DNA of 64,000 nucleotides from Chryseobacterium antibioticum (GTDB lineage Bacteria; Bacteroidota; Bacteroidia; Flavobacteriales; Weeksellaceae), in the NCBI RefSeq assembly GCF_012927325.1, contig NZ_JABBGI010000004.1, forward strand, positions 62,001-126,000, in the 5' to 3' direction. Below are positions 1 through 9,585 of the stretch, piece by piece. The translations under genes and the position numbers were made by a program. The notes under the pieces are model-generated. The model was not told the origin of the DNA, made no database searches, and saw only the letters and a program-made list of their open reading frames with translations. Position 1 is the first letter of the stretch. Every line of letters begins with the position of its first letter.

Positions 1-1
1 A

Positions 2-883
2 CCTGAAATAAAAACAAATGAAGTACTTATTAAGGTGAAAGCTGTAAGCATCAATCCTGTAGACATCAAAGTCCGCAGCCGGCAGGCTCCGCTGGCAGAA
101 GAACTTGCACAATACAATCCATTGATTTTAGGGTGGGACATTTCCGGAGAAGTGGTGGAAGCCGGAAGTGAGGTCACGCAATTTCACATTGGTGATGAAG
201 TGTTTGGGATGGTCAATTTCGTGGGACACGGTAAAGGATATGCAGAATATGTTGCAGCTCCTGCTGAACATCTCACTTTAAAACCGAAGAATATCACTCA
301 TATAGAAGCTGCCGCAAGTACTCTGGCAGCTTTAACGGCATGGCAGGCATTTAACAGCTATGGTAAGTTGAGATCAACAGATAAAGTACTTATCCATGCT
401 GCTTCGGGTGGTGTGGGACATTTCGCTGTACAAATCGCTAAATATAGGGGCGCCTATGTCATTGGTACATCTTCATTGTCCAATCGTGATTTCGTATTAA
501 AACAAGGGGCTGACGAGCATATCGATTACCTTACAACTTCTTTTGAAAAAGTACTCCGGGATGTAGACTTTGTTCTTGAATCTATAGGAGGCGAAAACTT
601 TCAAAAATCAGTAGAGGTATTAAAACCATTTGGAACCATTGTCACATTACCCTCCGGACATACGGAAGATGACGAATTAAAAGCCCGTGAAAAAAAGCTG
701 CATGCCTGTTATTTTATGTCTGTCTATTCCGATGGGGCCGATATGAATCAGATCGCGTCCTTACTGGAAGCAGGTATATTGAAACCGTATGTCTCCCATG
801 TATTTGAATTTGAAGAAATGGCTAAGGCACATCGGCAAATTGAAACCGGGCGGACGGTTGGGAAAGTGGTGGTGAGGTTTTAA
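2..883 (+). CDS. NADP-dependent alcohol dehydrogenase / quinone oxidoreductase family (5' partial)
   Basis: Medium-chain dehydrogenase/reductase of the zinc-independent quinone oxidoreductase type, likely a cytosolic NADPH-dependent reductase of quinones or enones. The frame is open to the first bases of the window, and residues before the GTG at 35 (PEIKTNEVLIKVKAV) already match the family N-terminus, so the gene starts upstream and 35 is not a true start. The GroES-like half runs from SINPVD to about residue 105. A nucleotide-binding fold follows with the A-S-G-G-V-G turn at HAASGGVGHFAVQIAK. No structural-zinc cysteine cluster is visible. The C-terminus (GRTVGKVVVRF) is typical and complete. 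The substrate is unknown. Confidence 0.9.
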   Translation, partial: PEIKTNEVLIKVKAVSINPVDIKVRSRQAPLAEELAQYNPLILGWDISGEVVEAGSEVTQFHIGDEVFGMVNFVGHGKGYAEYVAAPAEHLTLKPKNITHIEAAASTLAALTAWQAFNSYGKLRSTDKVLIHAASGGVGHFAVQIAKYRGAYVIGTSSLSNRDFVLKQGADEHIDYLTTSFEKVLRDVDFVLESIGGENFQKSVEVLKPFGTIVTLPSGHTEDDELKAREKKLHACYFMSVYSDGADMNQIASLLEAGILKPYVSHVFEFEEMAKAHRQIETGRTVGKVVVRF

Positions 884-983
884 AAAATCTGAGCAGGAAA
901 TGAGTGCTTTAGGTCGTATTTCATTTGATGTATGATCGTTTGTGAAAAAGATTATCTTTACCCTACCTCAATTGACACTATAC

Positions 984-1964
984 ATGAAACGATTTTACTT
1001 TCTGATCACAGGCTTTCTTATCCTTATTCATCTCAATATCAATGCACAGACCGACAGTGTTAAAAATTATGTAGTCAGTGCTCTTGACCTTATGAAGGCC
1101 AAATCCGTCAATAAACATCGGGTCAATTGGGATTCGCTATATACAGATTCCCGCAAAAAAGCTGAAAATCTTCATACCATCAGAGAAACGTATCCACTTA
1201 TTAAAAATATTCTGGGAGATCTGAAAGATGCTCACTCCAATTTTTTTCCACCAGAAATGGTTCAGGCTTATACTCTTGGCTATAGAGCTACAGGGCAGAA
1301 ATTTCCCGTTATTGAATCAAAAATAATTGAAAATCAGATAGCTTACATCAGGCTTCCCGGTATTGCCTGTTATCACTTTGCCGAATGGGATGAGTTCGTC
1401 AACACATTTTATAAGAAAATTGAAGAGCTCCATGCCCAAAAGCCCAAAGGCTGGATACTGGATCTCAGGGATAACGAAGGCGGAATGTTTTACCCAATGT
1501 TTGCGGCTTTGTCGCCGATGCTGGATAAAAAAAACGTCATCGGTACCGTAGATGCAGAAGGTAAGTATGCATTTTTTAAGTATAACCCTAACGGAGACCT
1601 TTATGAGGGGAAGCTGCTTGCTCATCATTTTAATGTCAAAAAAGTTCCTCAACAGATCACGAAGCCGATTGTAGTGATGGTCAACAAGAAAACATCAAGT
1701 TCAGGAGAGTTTTGCACGATTGCTTTTGCCGGTCAGAAGAATGCAACGGTTATCGGTCAAAATACAATGGGCCTTACGTCAGGAAACCAGGAATACAAGC
1801 TTTCTGATGGAGCATTCCTTGTTTTGACTACAGGGAATATCGTAGACCGTACCAAGAAAGAATATTCTAAAGTAGGACAGGGGTTTTCTCCTAATATACT
1901 TTTGGAAGACCTTTCAGATGTTCAATACATGAAAACAGCCTCCGGGATATTGCTAAAAAACTAA
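984..1964 (+). CDS. Secreted S41 family peptidase
   Basis: 326 aa. A signal peptide (MKRFYFLITGFLILIHLNINAQ) places the start at ATG 984 rather than the in-frame GTG at 942. The protein lacks an obvious PDZ domain and has the tail-specific protease core: strand-rich IENQIAYIRLPGI, then GWILDLRDNEGG, then the nucleophile region NKKTSSSGEF with the likely catalytic Ser. The C-terminal part ends in GQGFSPNILLEDL, a common S41 ending. It is probably exported to the periplasm or cell surface; the target is unknown. A strong hairpin follows, so the gene is probably a single transcription unit. Confidence 0.85.
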   Translation: MKRFYFLITGFLILIHLNINAQTDSVKNYVVSALDLMKAKSVNKHRVNWDSLYTDSRKKAENLHTIRETYPLIKNILGDLKDAHSNFFPPEMVQAYTLGYRATGQKFPVIESKIIENQIAYIRLPGIACYHFAEWDEFVNTFYKKIEELHAQKPKGWILDLRDNEGGMFYPMFAALSPMLDKKNVIGTVDAEGKYAFFKYNPNGDLYEGKLLAHHFNVKKVPQQITKPIVVMVNKKTSSSGEFCTIAFAGQKNATVIGQNTMGLTSGNQEYKLSDGAFLVLTTGNIVDRTKKEYSKVGQGFSPNILLEDLSDVQYMKTASGILLKN

Positions 1965-1983
1965 TCTTTAAATTTTTATAAGG

Positions 1984-2026
1984 AAAAGAACGCGCGCGAA
2001 GTCGAAGACTTCGCGCGCGTTCTTTT
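1984..2026 (+). terminator. Perfect 20-bp-stem hairpin terminator
   Basis: Arms at 1984-2003 and 2007-2026 are exact reverse complements around a 3-nt loop (GAA). The stem centre alternates CG. The arms begin AAAAG and end CTTTT, so an RNA in either direction ends the stem in a U run. It lies 20 bp after the S41 peptidase stop. It is far more GC-rich than its surroundings. Confidence 0.85.
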
Positions 2027-2134
2027 ACCGCTTGTATAGAATGATGTAATGAATGTTGAGCAATGGATGTCCTATAAACAATATCTTCTTTTTAAATCTT
2101 AAAATAATCTAATCAATTCCTGCTAAAACTTAGC

Positions 2135-2142
2135 TATTTTTG
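2135..2142 (+). promoter_or_regulatory. Bacteroidota -7 element TATTTTTG
   Basis: The box matches TAnnTTTG and lies 23 nt before the ATG of the serine hydrolase gene. No clear TTTG is seen 19-21 nt upstream, so only the -7 half is supported. Confidence 0.45.
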
Positions 2143-2165
2143 ACAAACTAAATTTCCAAAATAGA

Positions 2166-3968
2166 ATGAAATCCAAAGCTTCTTTTTATACTGCGTTGAT
2201 CATCGGAATGACTTTTGTTCCGCTCCATGCACAGACTCCATCACAATTAAATAACGAAATTTCAAAAGTGGAAGCTGGACTGATGCCTGCCGTTCGTTTT
2301 CAGGGCGAACCCTTATGGACATTGGAAGCGAGAATGAAGCATTATAATGTTCCTGGTGTCAGTATTGCTGTTATTAAAAATTCCAAAGTGATCTGGACGA
2401 AGACCTATGGATTCGCAGATGTAGAGTCTAAAATCCCTGTCAATTCTAAAACATTGTTTCAGGCAGCATCTATCAGCAAACCGGTTAGTGTTTATGCGGC
2501 ATTAACGGAAGTGGAAGCCGGAAAGATAAATCTGGATGCCGATGTCAATTCCTATCTCAAATCATGGAAAATCCCGGAAAATGAATTCACAAAAGAGAAA
2601 AAAGTCACTTTTAAAAATGTGGTCAGTCATACAGCAGGTTTTACGGTGAGCGGATTCCCCGGATATGAAACTGGAAAGCCTATTCCTACACTGGTTCAGG
2701 TTTTAAGCGGTCAAAGTCCCGCAAATACTCCGGCTGTTTTCGTAGATAAAACTCCGGGAACACCTTTCCGTTATGCTGGAGGAGGATATTGTGTGTTGCA
2801 GCAGATGCTTATCGATTTGGAAGGAAAAGATTTTACCACCATTATGAAGGAAAAAGTACTTCTGCCGCTGGATATGAAAAGCAGTACTTTTTCACAACCT
2901 TTATCCGATGTACAGGCCCAATTTGCTGCTACGGCATACAATCAGGACGGGGTAAAAGTTCCGGGAAAATCACACACCTATCCAGAGCAGGCAGCAGCCG
3001 GTTTATGGACTACACCTGAAGATTTGGCTAAATTCGTCATTGATGTCCAGAATACCCTGAGCGGAAAAAGCAGTAAGATTATTTCACAAAAGACTGCTGA
3101 ACAGTTTACGACTTCCTTCATCGATCCGTTTATGGGATTGGGAATCTTTCTGGAAGACAGAAGAGGGCATATGTATTTTCACCACGGCGGCTGGAATGAA
3201 GGGTTCTCCAGCAGATTTATAGCCAGTAAAACAAGCGGTGATGGAATTGTAGTATTAACGAATACCAATAAACCTGATTTTGTAGAAGAACTCGTACGTT
3301 CGGTAGCAGAAGTCTATCACTGGCCTTTATTTAATGCGCCGGTTCAGAAAATAGTACCCTTAAATCAGGATGATTTTAAAAGTGTCGGACGTTACAAAAA
3401 TGGGAAATATGGTTTTTCCAGAGTCTATAATGAAAACGGAAAGTTGATGATTGCTTATAATACAGAAACTCCTGTAGAAATGATCAAAGTCGGGAAAAAT
3501 AAGTACGCATTTCGAGACTGGGATTTGACGATAAAATTTGTGAAAAATGCCGATTCCGGGAAAACAGATATCGTACAGGCCTATTCTAACGGGAAAATAA
3601 AATCAACAGAGGCACAGATGAGTGCAGACGATAAAACACCTTTGGAACTGGTGCTGGATGGACGTTTCGGCAAAGGTCTGGAAGCTTATAAAAAAGCCAA
3701 AACTGAAGAGGCCGGTAACGATCTTCTCTCTGAAGGTTATCTGAACGGAGTAGGCTACAAAATGCTGGGAAATAAAGAATTCACAAAATCCATTGATATT
3801 TTTCGTGTGAATGCGGCATTGTATCCCAAAAGTGAAAATGCCTACGATAGTTTAGGGGAAGCTTATCTGAAAGCCGGACAAAAGGATAAAGCCAGAGAGA
3901 GTTACCAAAAAGTATTGGACATCAATCCTAAAAATGAAAACGTTGCAAAGATTTTAAAATCATTATAA
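2166..3968 (+). CDS. Secreted beta-lactamase-family serine hydrolase with C-terminal TPRs
   Basis: 600 aa. Signal peptide MKSKASFYTALIIGMTFVPLHAQ. The penicillin-binding/class C beta-lactamase fold carries the nucleophile motif SISK (S102-K105), a Tyr motif in RYAGGGY, and HHGG in YFHHGGWNEGFSSRF replacing the KTG triad. After about residue 400 there is a DUF3471-like beta domain, then TPR-type helices (ENAYDSLGEAYLKAGQKDKARESYQKVL) to the end. The fold is that of D-aminopeptidases, esterases and peptidoglycan-acting hydrolases. It does not by itself imply antibiotic resistance. Confidence 0.88.
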   Translation: MKSKASFYTALIIGMTFVPLHAQTPSQLNNEISKVEAGLMPAVRFQGEPLWTLEARMKHYNVPGVSIAVIKNSKVIWTKTYGFADVESKIPVNSKTLFQAASISKPVSVYAALTEVEAGKINLDADVNSYLKSWKIPENEFTKEKKVTFKNVVSHTAGFTVSGFPGYETGKPIPTLVQVLSGQSPANTPAVFVDKTPGTPFRYAGGGYCVLQQMLIDLEGKDFTTIMKEKVLLPLDMKSSTFSQPLSDVQAQFAATAYNQDGVKVPGKSHTYPEQAAAGLWTTPEDLAKFVIDVQNTLSGKSSKIISQKTAEQFTTSFIDPFMGLGIFLEDRRGHMYFHHGGWNEGFSSRFIASKTSGDGIVVLTNTNKPDFVEELVRSVAEVYHWPLFNAPVQKIVPLNQDDFKSVGRYKNGKYGFSRVYNENGKLMIAYNTETPVEMIKVGKNKYAFRDWDLTIKFVKNADSGKTDIVQAYSNGKIKSTEAQMSADDKTPLELVLDGRFGKGLEAYKKAKTEEAGNDLLSEGYLNGVGYKMLGNKEFTKSIDIFRVNAALYPKSENAYDSLGEAYLKAGQKDKARESYQKVLDINPKNENVAKILKSL

Positions 3969-3972
3969 AACA

Positions 3973-4009
3973 AACTGCTTTCATATTTTGAAGGCAGTTA
4001 TTATTTTTA
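3973..4009 (+). terminator. Intrinsic terminator after serine hydrolase gene
   Basis: An 11-bp stem (AACTGCTTTCA at 3973-3983 with TGAAGGCAGTT, one G-U pair, 5-nt loop) is followed by TATTATTTTTA. It begins 4 nt after the stop codon. Confidence 0.75.
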
Positions 4010-4063
4010 AACAGAGACCCAATTCAGGGCTTCTGTTTAAATTATTTAAATAGCTTCCGTACT

Positions 4064-4261
4064 GTGTATTTGTTGAAGGAAATCAATTTTTATTTGGATA
4101 CTACACCAGATCCTGACAGGACGCCTTATGAATTAATGGTATTAGAACATATTGATCTGCAAAGTGACTTTCCACAGTTTATAATTGATGGCAGTCCCAT
4201 ACTTTTCCGTTAGCTGATATCAGAGATTTATTGATGGAATGGCTGATGTTTTTACAATCTT
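4064..4261 (+). pseudogene. Decayed remnant of an unrecognised small gene
   Basis: A GTG-initiated frame at 4064-4213 reads as protein-like sequence (contains TPDPDRTPYELMVLEHIDLQ and ends DGSPILFR-stop). Immediately after, a shifted frame reads ADIRDLLMEWLMFLQS-stop. Together these look like one small soluble protein broken by a frameshift. No family was recognised. The rest of 4010-4492 is A+T-rich with no further gene. Chance coding potential cannot be excluded. Confidence 0.3.
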
Positions 4262-4442
4262 AGGCTGTTTTGAAAACAAATCATGGATGGATTACGTATC
4301 ATTTATTTAACAAATCGAGGCTTTTTTTGATTATAAAAAAGATATTTTAAATATTTCTTTTAAAAATTGATTTATAAGTGTATATGTGTGGTATGTGGGT
4401 GTAAAATGATGAAAAAATAAATGTTTTTCGAAATTTTGTGAG

Positions 4443-4450
4443 TATTTTTG
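4443..4450 (+). promoter_or_regulatory. Candidate -7 element of the signalling operon
   Basis: TATTTTTG matches TAnnTTTG, 42 nt before the preferred ATG at 4493. Nineteen bases upstream is AATG rather than TTTG, a weak -33. If correct it drives the whole 4493-11770 operon. Confidence 0.4.
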
Positions 4451-4492
4451 GCGCTACTAAAAAATATAAACCACCAAGTACTGATTCACCTT

Positions 4493-5968
4493 ATGATCTT
4501 AATTGTTGACGACAACCAAAGTAATCTTTACTCACTGAAAAAACTGCTGGAATCCAAAGATTTTCAGGTAGATACAGCCGAATCCGGAGAAGAAGCACTA
4601 GGGAAAGCCATAAAAAATAATTATGCACTGATTATTCTGGATGTACAGATGCCGGGTATGGATGGATTTGAAGTCGCTGAAACACTGGCTGACTACAGCA
4701 AAACAAAAGAAGTTCCTATTATATTTTTATCGGCAGTAAGTACTGAAAAAAAATTTATAACCAGAGGATATGCCTCAGGGGGAAAAGATTATGTTACAAA
4801 ACCTGTAGATCCGGAAATTTTATTGCTTAAGGTTAAAACCTTTTACAGTCTGCAGGAGCAAAATCTTGCCATGAAAAAGACCCAGCAGAGCTTGGAACTG
4901 GAAGTCAAAGGAAGAAGAGAATCACAGGTGACCATGAAGTCACAGATCGATCATTTTCAGCTAATGCTGGAATCTTTGCCGCAGATCGCATTTACACTCA
5001 ATGAAGAGGGAAACATAGAGTTTGTGAACCTTAAATGGTACCAATATTCAGAGACTGATGTAGACTTTCCGGAGGTTCATCCTGATGATCTTAATATCAG
5101 AGAAGAATTTGACCGGTGCAGAAAAAAGGATAAAGCACTTGAGCTGGAAGTCAGGATAAAAAATAGAGATTCAGGAGACTACCGTTATCACCTTTTACGA
5201 GTAACCCCTGTGAATGACGGGAATGGAATCAAAAACTGGGTAGGAACCTTTACCGATATCGACGATCAGAAAAAAGTAGAAAAGGAAAAAGATGAATTCC
5301 TGAGCATCGCCAGCCATGAACTCAAAACACCTTTAACAAGTATTAAAGCCTATGTTCAGTTGCTTGACCGTAAATTAAAACTAGATAAACAAAGTGCTGA
5401 AGCTGGTTTTATGGGGAAGGTTCAGGATCAGATAGAAAAACTGAATACATTGATCACCGACCTGCTTGATGTCTCCAAAATAGAAAACGGCAAGCTTAAG
5501 ATCAACAGAAAGCCAACCAGCCTGGAAAACGTGATCAGCAATGCAGTTGAAACCATCATACAGACCCATGACGAAAATAAAGTCAAGATAAAAAGACATG
5601 GTATAAAACCGGAAATCCTGATTCCTTTAGATGAAATACGCATAGAACAGGTTCTGATTAATTTCCTGACCAATGCCATAAAATACTCTCCTCAAAATAA
5701 CCAGGTGATCATCACTACGTTTGTAGATGATGAAAAGCAGGAAGTAAAAGTGAGTGTTACCGACTTCGGAATAGGAATCCCGGACTTTAAGCAGGATGCT
5801 GTATTCCGTAAATTTTACCGTGTAGAAGAATCTTCGCTGCAGTTCCAGGGAATGGGGATCGGGTTATTTATATGCTCGGAGATCATCAAACAGCATCACG
5901 GAACCATTGGTGTATCCAGTAAATTAGAGGAAGGATCTACTTTCTATTTCACCTTACCCTTAAATTAA
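4493..5968 (+). CDS. Hybrid histidine kinase: receiver-PAS-HisKA-HATPase
   Basis: 491 aa and soluble. The start is set at ATG 4493, so the protein begins MILIVDDNQSN, the first receiver strand; an in-frame TTG at 4448 would add an unlikely tail. The N-terminal receiver has its phospho-Asp near residue 50 (LIILDVQMPG) and the conserved Lys in YVTKPVD. A PAS fold covers about 160-265. HisKA has the phospho-His near 275 (SIASHELKTPLTS). The HATPase has N, G1 and G2 boxes (NFLTNAIKYS, DFGIGIP, GMGIGLFI). A receiver placed before the kinase suggests that phosphorylation from another kinase gates this one. It is the first gene of the operon, 5 nt before the next kinase. Confidence 0.92.
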   Translation: MILIVDDNQSNLYSLKKLLESKDFQVDTAESGEEALGKAIKNNYALIILDVQMPGMDGFEVAETLADYSKTKEVPIIFLSAVSTEKKFITRGYASGGKDYVTKPVDPEILLLKVKTFYSLQEQNLAMKKTQQSLELEVKGRRESQVTMKSQIDHFQLMLESLPQIAFTLNEEGNIEFVNLKWYQYSETDVDFPEVHPDDLNIREEFDRCRKKDKALELEVRIKNRDSGDYRYHLLRVTPVNDGNGIKNWVGTFTDIDDQKKVEKEKDEFLSIASHELKTPLTSIKAYVQLLDRKLKLDKQSAEAGFMGKVQDQIEKLNTLITDLLDVSKIENGKLKINRKPTSLENVISNAVETIIQTHDENKVKIKRHGIKPEILIPLDEIRIEQVLINFLTNAIKYSPQNNQVIITTFVDDEKQEVKVSVTDFGIGIPDFKQDAVFRKFYRVEESSLQFQGMGIGLFICSEIIKQHHGTIGVSSKLEEGSTFYFTLPLN

Positions 5969-5973
5969 GTCAC

Positions 5974-8900
5974 ATGCCGAAAAAAATAATCAGAAATCTT
6001 CAGTTTGGAGTCGGGTTATCGTTACTGATCTTAATTGCAAGTTCAGTGGCATCTTATCTGAGCATTCAGAGACAGATGGACCATCGTGAAAGTCTTTCTC
6101 AAAGCAGAAGATCAATTACTGCCGTTAAAGACGTTCTCGTTGCTTTACTGGATGCCGAAACCGGAAACCGAGGCTATCAGCTTACAGGAAGAGAAAACTT
6201 TTTAGAGCCCTATCACCGCAGTTTAAGCGAATATACAAAAGCTTTTGAGCGTGCAAAATCCTTAAATATTTCAGATAAAAATCAGCTGGAACGTTTAAAT
6301 GCCTTAGAAAAAAATGTTAACAGCAATATTGGCAATTTAAAGCGGTTTGTTCAGAATAGACGACAAGGGATGGTAATGACGCAGGAGCAGATTCTGATGA
6401 GCAAAAGCTATATGGATAAATGCCGCCAGATCGTTCGTGATTTTGTTCAGTACGAAGAAGCTCAGCTTGAAATTAAAAACAAGGATCTCAACCGCTCATC
6501 CGGTACAACCGTTATGTTTATCATTGTTTCGGCAATAGCAGCGGTAGTAGTCACGATCTTTTTCTATATTAAACTGAGGGCAGATTTGATTCGCAGAGAC
6601 AAATTAGAAAATGAATTACGGACAAAAGACCTTGAAATCAGCAGACGTGTAAGCGCTATTCAGCAGATTGCCAACAGAGTTGCCAATGGTGATTACAGTC
6701 AGAAAGCAGTTGATCATTCACAGGATGACCTGGGAGATCTCGTAGATTCACTGAATCATATGACCGATTCTCTGAAGAAATCTTTTGATAAGATCAACAA
6801 AAGTGACTGGCGCCAGAAAGGCCTTGCTCTACTTAATGAATCTTTAGTAGGAAATAAATCGGTAAAAAAAATTGCTGATGCATCTTTGAATCAGCTTGTT
6901 GAATACGGAAAATGCATCAATGGTGCGCTCTATCTGTTTGATGAAGGGACTCTGAAGCTGAGCACTGCTTTCGGTCTGGAAAGTACTATGAAAAAAACTT
7001 TCGAGCCGGGAGAAGGAATGGTAGGCCAGGCCTTTACCAATGAGAAAATGCAGGTGTATAGCAACCTTCAAGAAGAAGATTTTACGGCAAGCTTTGCAAG
7101 CAGCAGAATAAAAATCAACGGAATACTATTAATCCCTATTCATGCAGATGGCCACTGTATTGGAATACTAGAATTGGGATCTATCACAGATTTTGATCAG
7201 GACAGACTTGATTATTTTGCAGAATGCAGCCGCAATATTGGCATTGCTTTAAATGCAGCCAAGGGCCGTGAGAAAGAGCAGCAGCTCCTTGAAGAAACCC
7301 AGGCTCAGTCAGAGGAATTGCAGGTACAACACTCCGAGCTGGAAAACCTGAATACAGAACTGGAAGCCCAGACCCAAAAATTGCAGGCTTCAGAAGAAGA
7401 GTTGAGAGTACAGCAGGAAGAGCTGATGCAGGCTAATGCCGAACTGGAAGAACGTTCAAGACTTCTGGAGGAAAGAAATCACATGATTGCCCAGAGAAAC
7501 GGGGAGATTCAGAAAAAAGTAGAAGAACTCGCTTTAAGTACCAAATATAAATCTGAGTTTTTGGCCAATATGTCCCACGAACTGAGAACACCACTGAACT
7601 CAATCTTACTTCTTTCCAGATTAATGGCTGAAAATCCTGATGAAAACCTGAATGAAGATCAGGTGGAGTCTGCAAGAGTAATTCAGAGCTCGGGAAGCAG
7701 TCTGTTGACCCTTATTGATGAGATTTTAGACCTCGCCAAAATAGAATCAGGTAAAATGACCCTGGAATATCAGGATGTGGTCGTTAATGATGTGATCAGA
7801 GATTTAAGAAGCCTGTTCAATCCGATTATTCAGGAAAAGAAAATCAAATTTGATATTCATATAGAAGAAGGCGTCGAAAAAACTATTGAAACCGATAGAC
7901 TCCGTGTAGATCAGGTTTTACGTAATCTTTTGTCCAATGCGATAAAATTTACAACAGAAGGAAGCATCACTTTAAATATTAGAAAAGATACTGAAAATAA
8001 AGAGTTCATTGTTTTCAGTGTGAAAGATACTGGAATTGGGATTCCGGAAGAAAAGCAGGCCATTATTTTTGAGGCATTCCAGCAGGCAGACGGCTCTACG
8101 CGTCGTAGATTTGGCGGTACCGGACTAGGGCTTTCCATAAGCCGGGAAATTGCAAGATTACTCGGAGGGGAACTAAGTCTGAAAAGTAAAGTTGATGAAG
8201 GAAGTGAGTTTAGCCTTATTATTCCTGTAAAAGCTATAGATGAAACTATTCAGCCTGAAACAGATCAGAACCTGGTGGATACTATTCGTGAAGATGTTGA
8301 AGAGATCCAGAATATTCTGGAAGAAACAGAAGCAGGAACGATACTGCATTTGGAGACCCTGGAAATTCCTGAGGACGTAGATGATGACAGAGACGGAATA
8401 ACACCGGAAGATAAAGTGATACTGATCGTTGAAGATGATATCAATTTTGCCAAAGCACTTCTCAAATACACCCGTATGAATAATTATAAAGGGGTTGTTG
8501 TGGTGAGAGGAGATTACGCTTTATCAGCAGCCGTTCAGTATCATCCGCAGGCTATTTTACTGGATGTTCAGCTGCCTGTGAAAGACGGTTGGAAGGTAAT
8601 GGACGAACTTAAATCCAATTCTGCTACCAAACATATTCCGGTGCATATGATGTCTGTTCTGCAGCTCGAAAAGGAAAGTCTGATGAAAGGCGCTATTGAT
8701 TTCATTAATAAACCGCTTGCTCTGGACAAAATGACAGATGTCTTCAAAAAAATTGAAGATGCCCTTCAAATGTCTCCGCAAAAAGTTTTAATTGTAGAAC
8801 ATAATGCCAAGCATGCCAAAGCATTATCCTACTATTTAAGCAATTTCAATATTTCTTTATCCGTAGAAAATAATGTCGAAGACAGCGTTAAAGCTTTAAC

Positions 8901-9585
8901 TTCAGATCATATTGACTGTGTGATCCTGGATATCGGAGGCTCAAGAAGCAGTGAATATAAAGTAGTTGAATCCATTAAAAGTTATGAAGGACTGGAAAAC
9001 CTGCCTATCATTATTTTCACAGAACACAGTTTGTCCAAATCCGAAGAACTGAAGATCAGGCAATACGCAGATTCCATCGTTGTTAAAACCGCTCATTCTT
9101 ACGAAAGAATTTTAGATGAGGTAGGTTTATTCTTACATTTGGTGGAGGAAAAAAATAACTCTGTGGAGATCGCAAGAAACAAAGTTTTAGGTTCATTAAC
9201 TGAAGTTTTGAGCGGAAAAAAAATATTGATTACCGATGATGATGTCCGGAATATTTTCTCTTTGACCAAAGCCTTAGAAAAATATAAAGTGGAAGTAGTA
9301 GTTGCTATGGATGGAAAACACGCTCTGCAGCAGATCAAGGAACATAAAGATATAGACGTTATTTTAATGGATATGATGATGCCTGAAATGGACGGCTATG
9401 AAACCATAAAGGAGATCAGAAAAATGCCCGCATTGGCAAGGCTTCCTATCATTGCAATTACAGCAAAATCCATGATTGGGGACCGTGAAAAATGTATAGA
9501 GGCAGGTGCTTCAGATTATATCTCAAAACCTGTGGATATCGACCAGCTATTGTCCTTACTGCGTGTCTGGCTATATGAAAGTTAA
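5974..9585 (+). CDS. Large membrane hybrid histidine kinase: CHASE3-HAMP-GAF-HisKA-HATPase-3x receiver
   Basis: 1203 aa. TM1 is at about 9-31, a periplasmic CHASE3-like helical sensor (LLDAETGNRGYQLTG) at 40-175, TM2 at about 181-203, then HAMP, GAF at about 295-425, and a long E/Q-rich coiled coil at about 430-525. HisKA has His about 535 (NMSHELRTPLNS), followed by HATPase (DTGIGIP, GTGLGLSI). Three receivers follow. The first has Asp about 864 (ILLDVQLP). The second is degenerate: the acidic pocket is replaced by IVEHNAKH. The third has Asp about 1133 (ILMDMMMPEMDG). The third receiver closely resembles the next gene's product, suggesting duplication. It probably feeds the downstream response regulators. 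The stimulus is unknown. Confidence 0.93.
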   Translation: MPKKIIRNLQFGVGLSLLILIASSVASYLSIQRQMDHRESLSQSRRSITAVKDVLVALLDAETGNRGYQLTGRENFLEPYHRSLSEYTKAFERAKSLNISDKNQLERLNALEKNVNSNIGNLKRFVQNRRQGMVMTQEQILMSKSYMDKCRQIVRDFVQYEEAQLEIKNKDLNRSSGTTVMFIIVSAIAAVVVTIFFYIKLRADLIRRDKLENELRTKDLEISRRVSAIQQIANRVANGDYSQKAVDHSQDDLGDLVDSLNHMTDSLKKSFDKINKSDWRQKGLALLNESLVGNKSVKKIADASLNQLVEYGKCINGALYLFDEGTLKLSTAFGLESTMKKTFEPGEGMVGQAFTNEKMQVYSNLQEEDFTASFASSRIKINGILLIPIHADGHCIGILELGSITDFDQDRLDYFAECSRNIGIALNAAKGREKEQQLLEETQAQSEELQVQHSELENLNTELEAQTQKLQASEEELRVQQEELMQANAELEERSRLLEERNHMIAQRNGEIQKKVEELALSTKYKSEFLANMSHELRTPLNSILLLSRLMAENPDENLNEDQVESARVIQSSGSSLLTLIDEILDLAKIESGKMTLEYQDVVVNDVIRDLRSLFNPIIQEKKIKFDIHIEEGVEKTIETDRLRVDQVLRNLLSNAIKFTTEGSITLNIRKDTENKEFIVFSVKDTGIGIPEEKQAIIFEAFQQADGSTRRRFGGTGLGLSISREIARLLGGELSLKSKVDEGSEFSLIIPVKAIDETIQPETDQNLVDTIREDVEEIQNILEETEAGTILHLETLEIPEDVDDDRDGITPEDKVILIVEDDINFAKALLKYTRMNNYKGVVVVRGDYALSAAVQYHPQAILLDVQLPVKDGWKVMDELKSNSATKHIPVHMMSVLQLEKESLMKGAIDFINKPLALDKMTDVFKKIEDALQMSPQKVLIVEHNAKHAKALSYYLSNFNISLSVENNVEDSVKALTSDHIDCVILDIGGSRSSEYKVVESIKSYEGLENLPIIIFTEHSLSKSEELKIRQYADSIVVKTAHSYERILDEVGLFLHLVEEKNNSVEIARNKVLGSLTEVLSGKKILITDDDVRNIFSLTKALEKYKVEVVVAMDGKHALQQIKEHKDIDVILMDMMMPEMDGYETIKEIRKMPALARLPIIAITAKSMIGDREKCIEAGASDYISKPVDIDQLLSLLRVWLYES

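Noticed and set aside
2166..3968. Serine hydrolase considered as a resistance beta-lactamase
   Set aside because: The third motif is HHGG rather than KTG and the protein has a DUF3471-like and TPR tail, which suits peptidase/esterase relatives.
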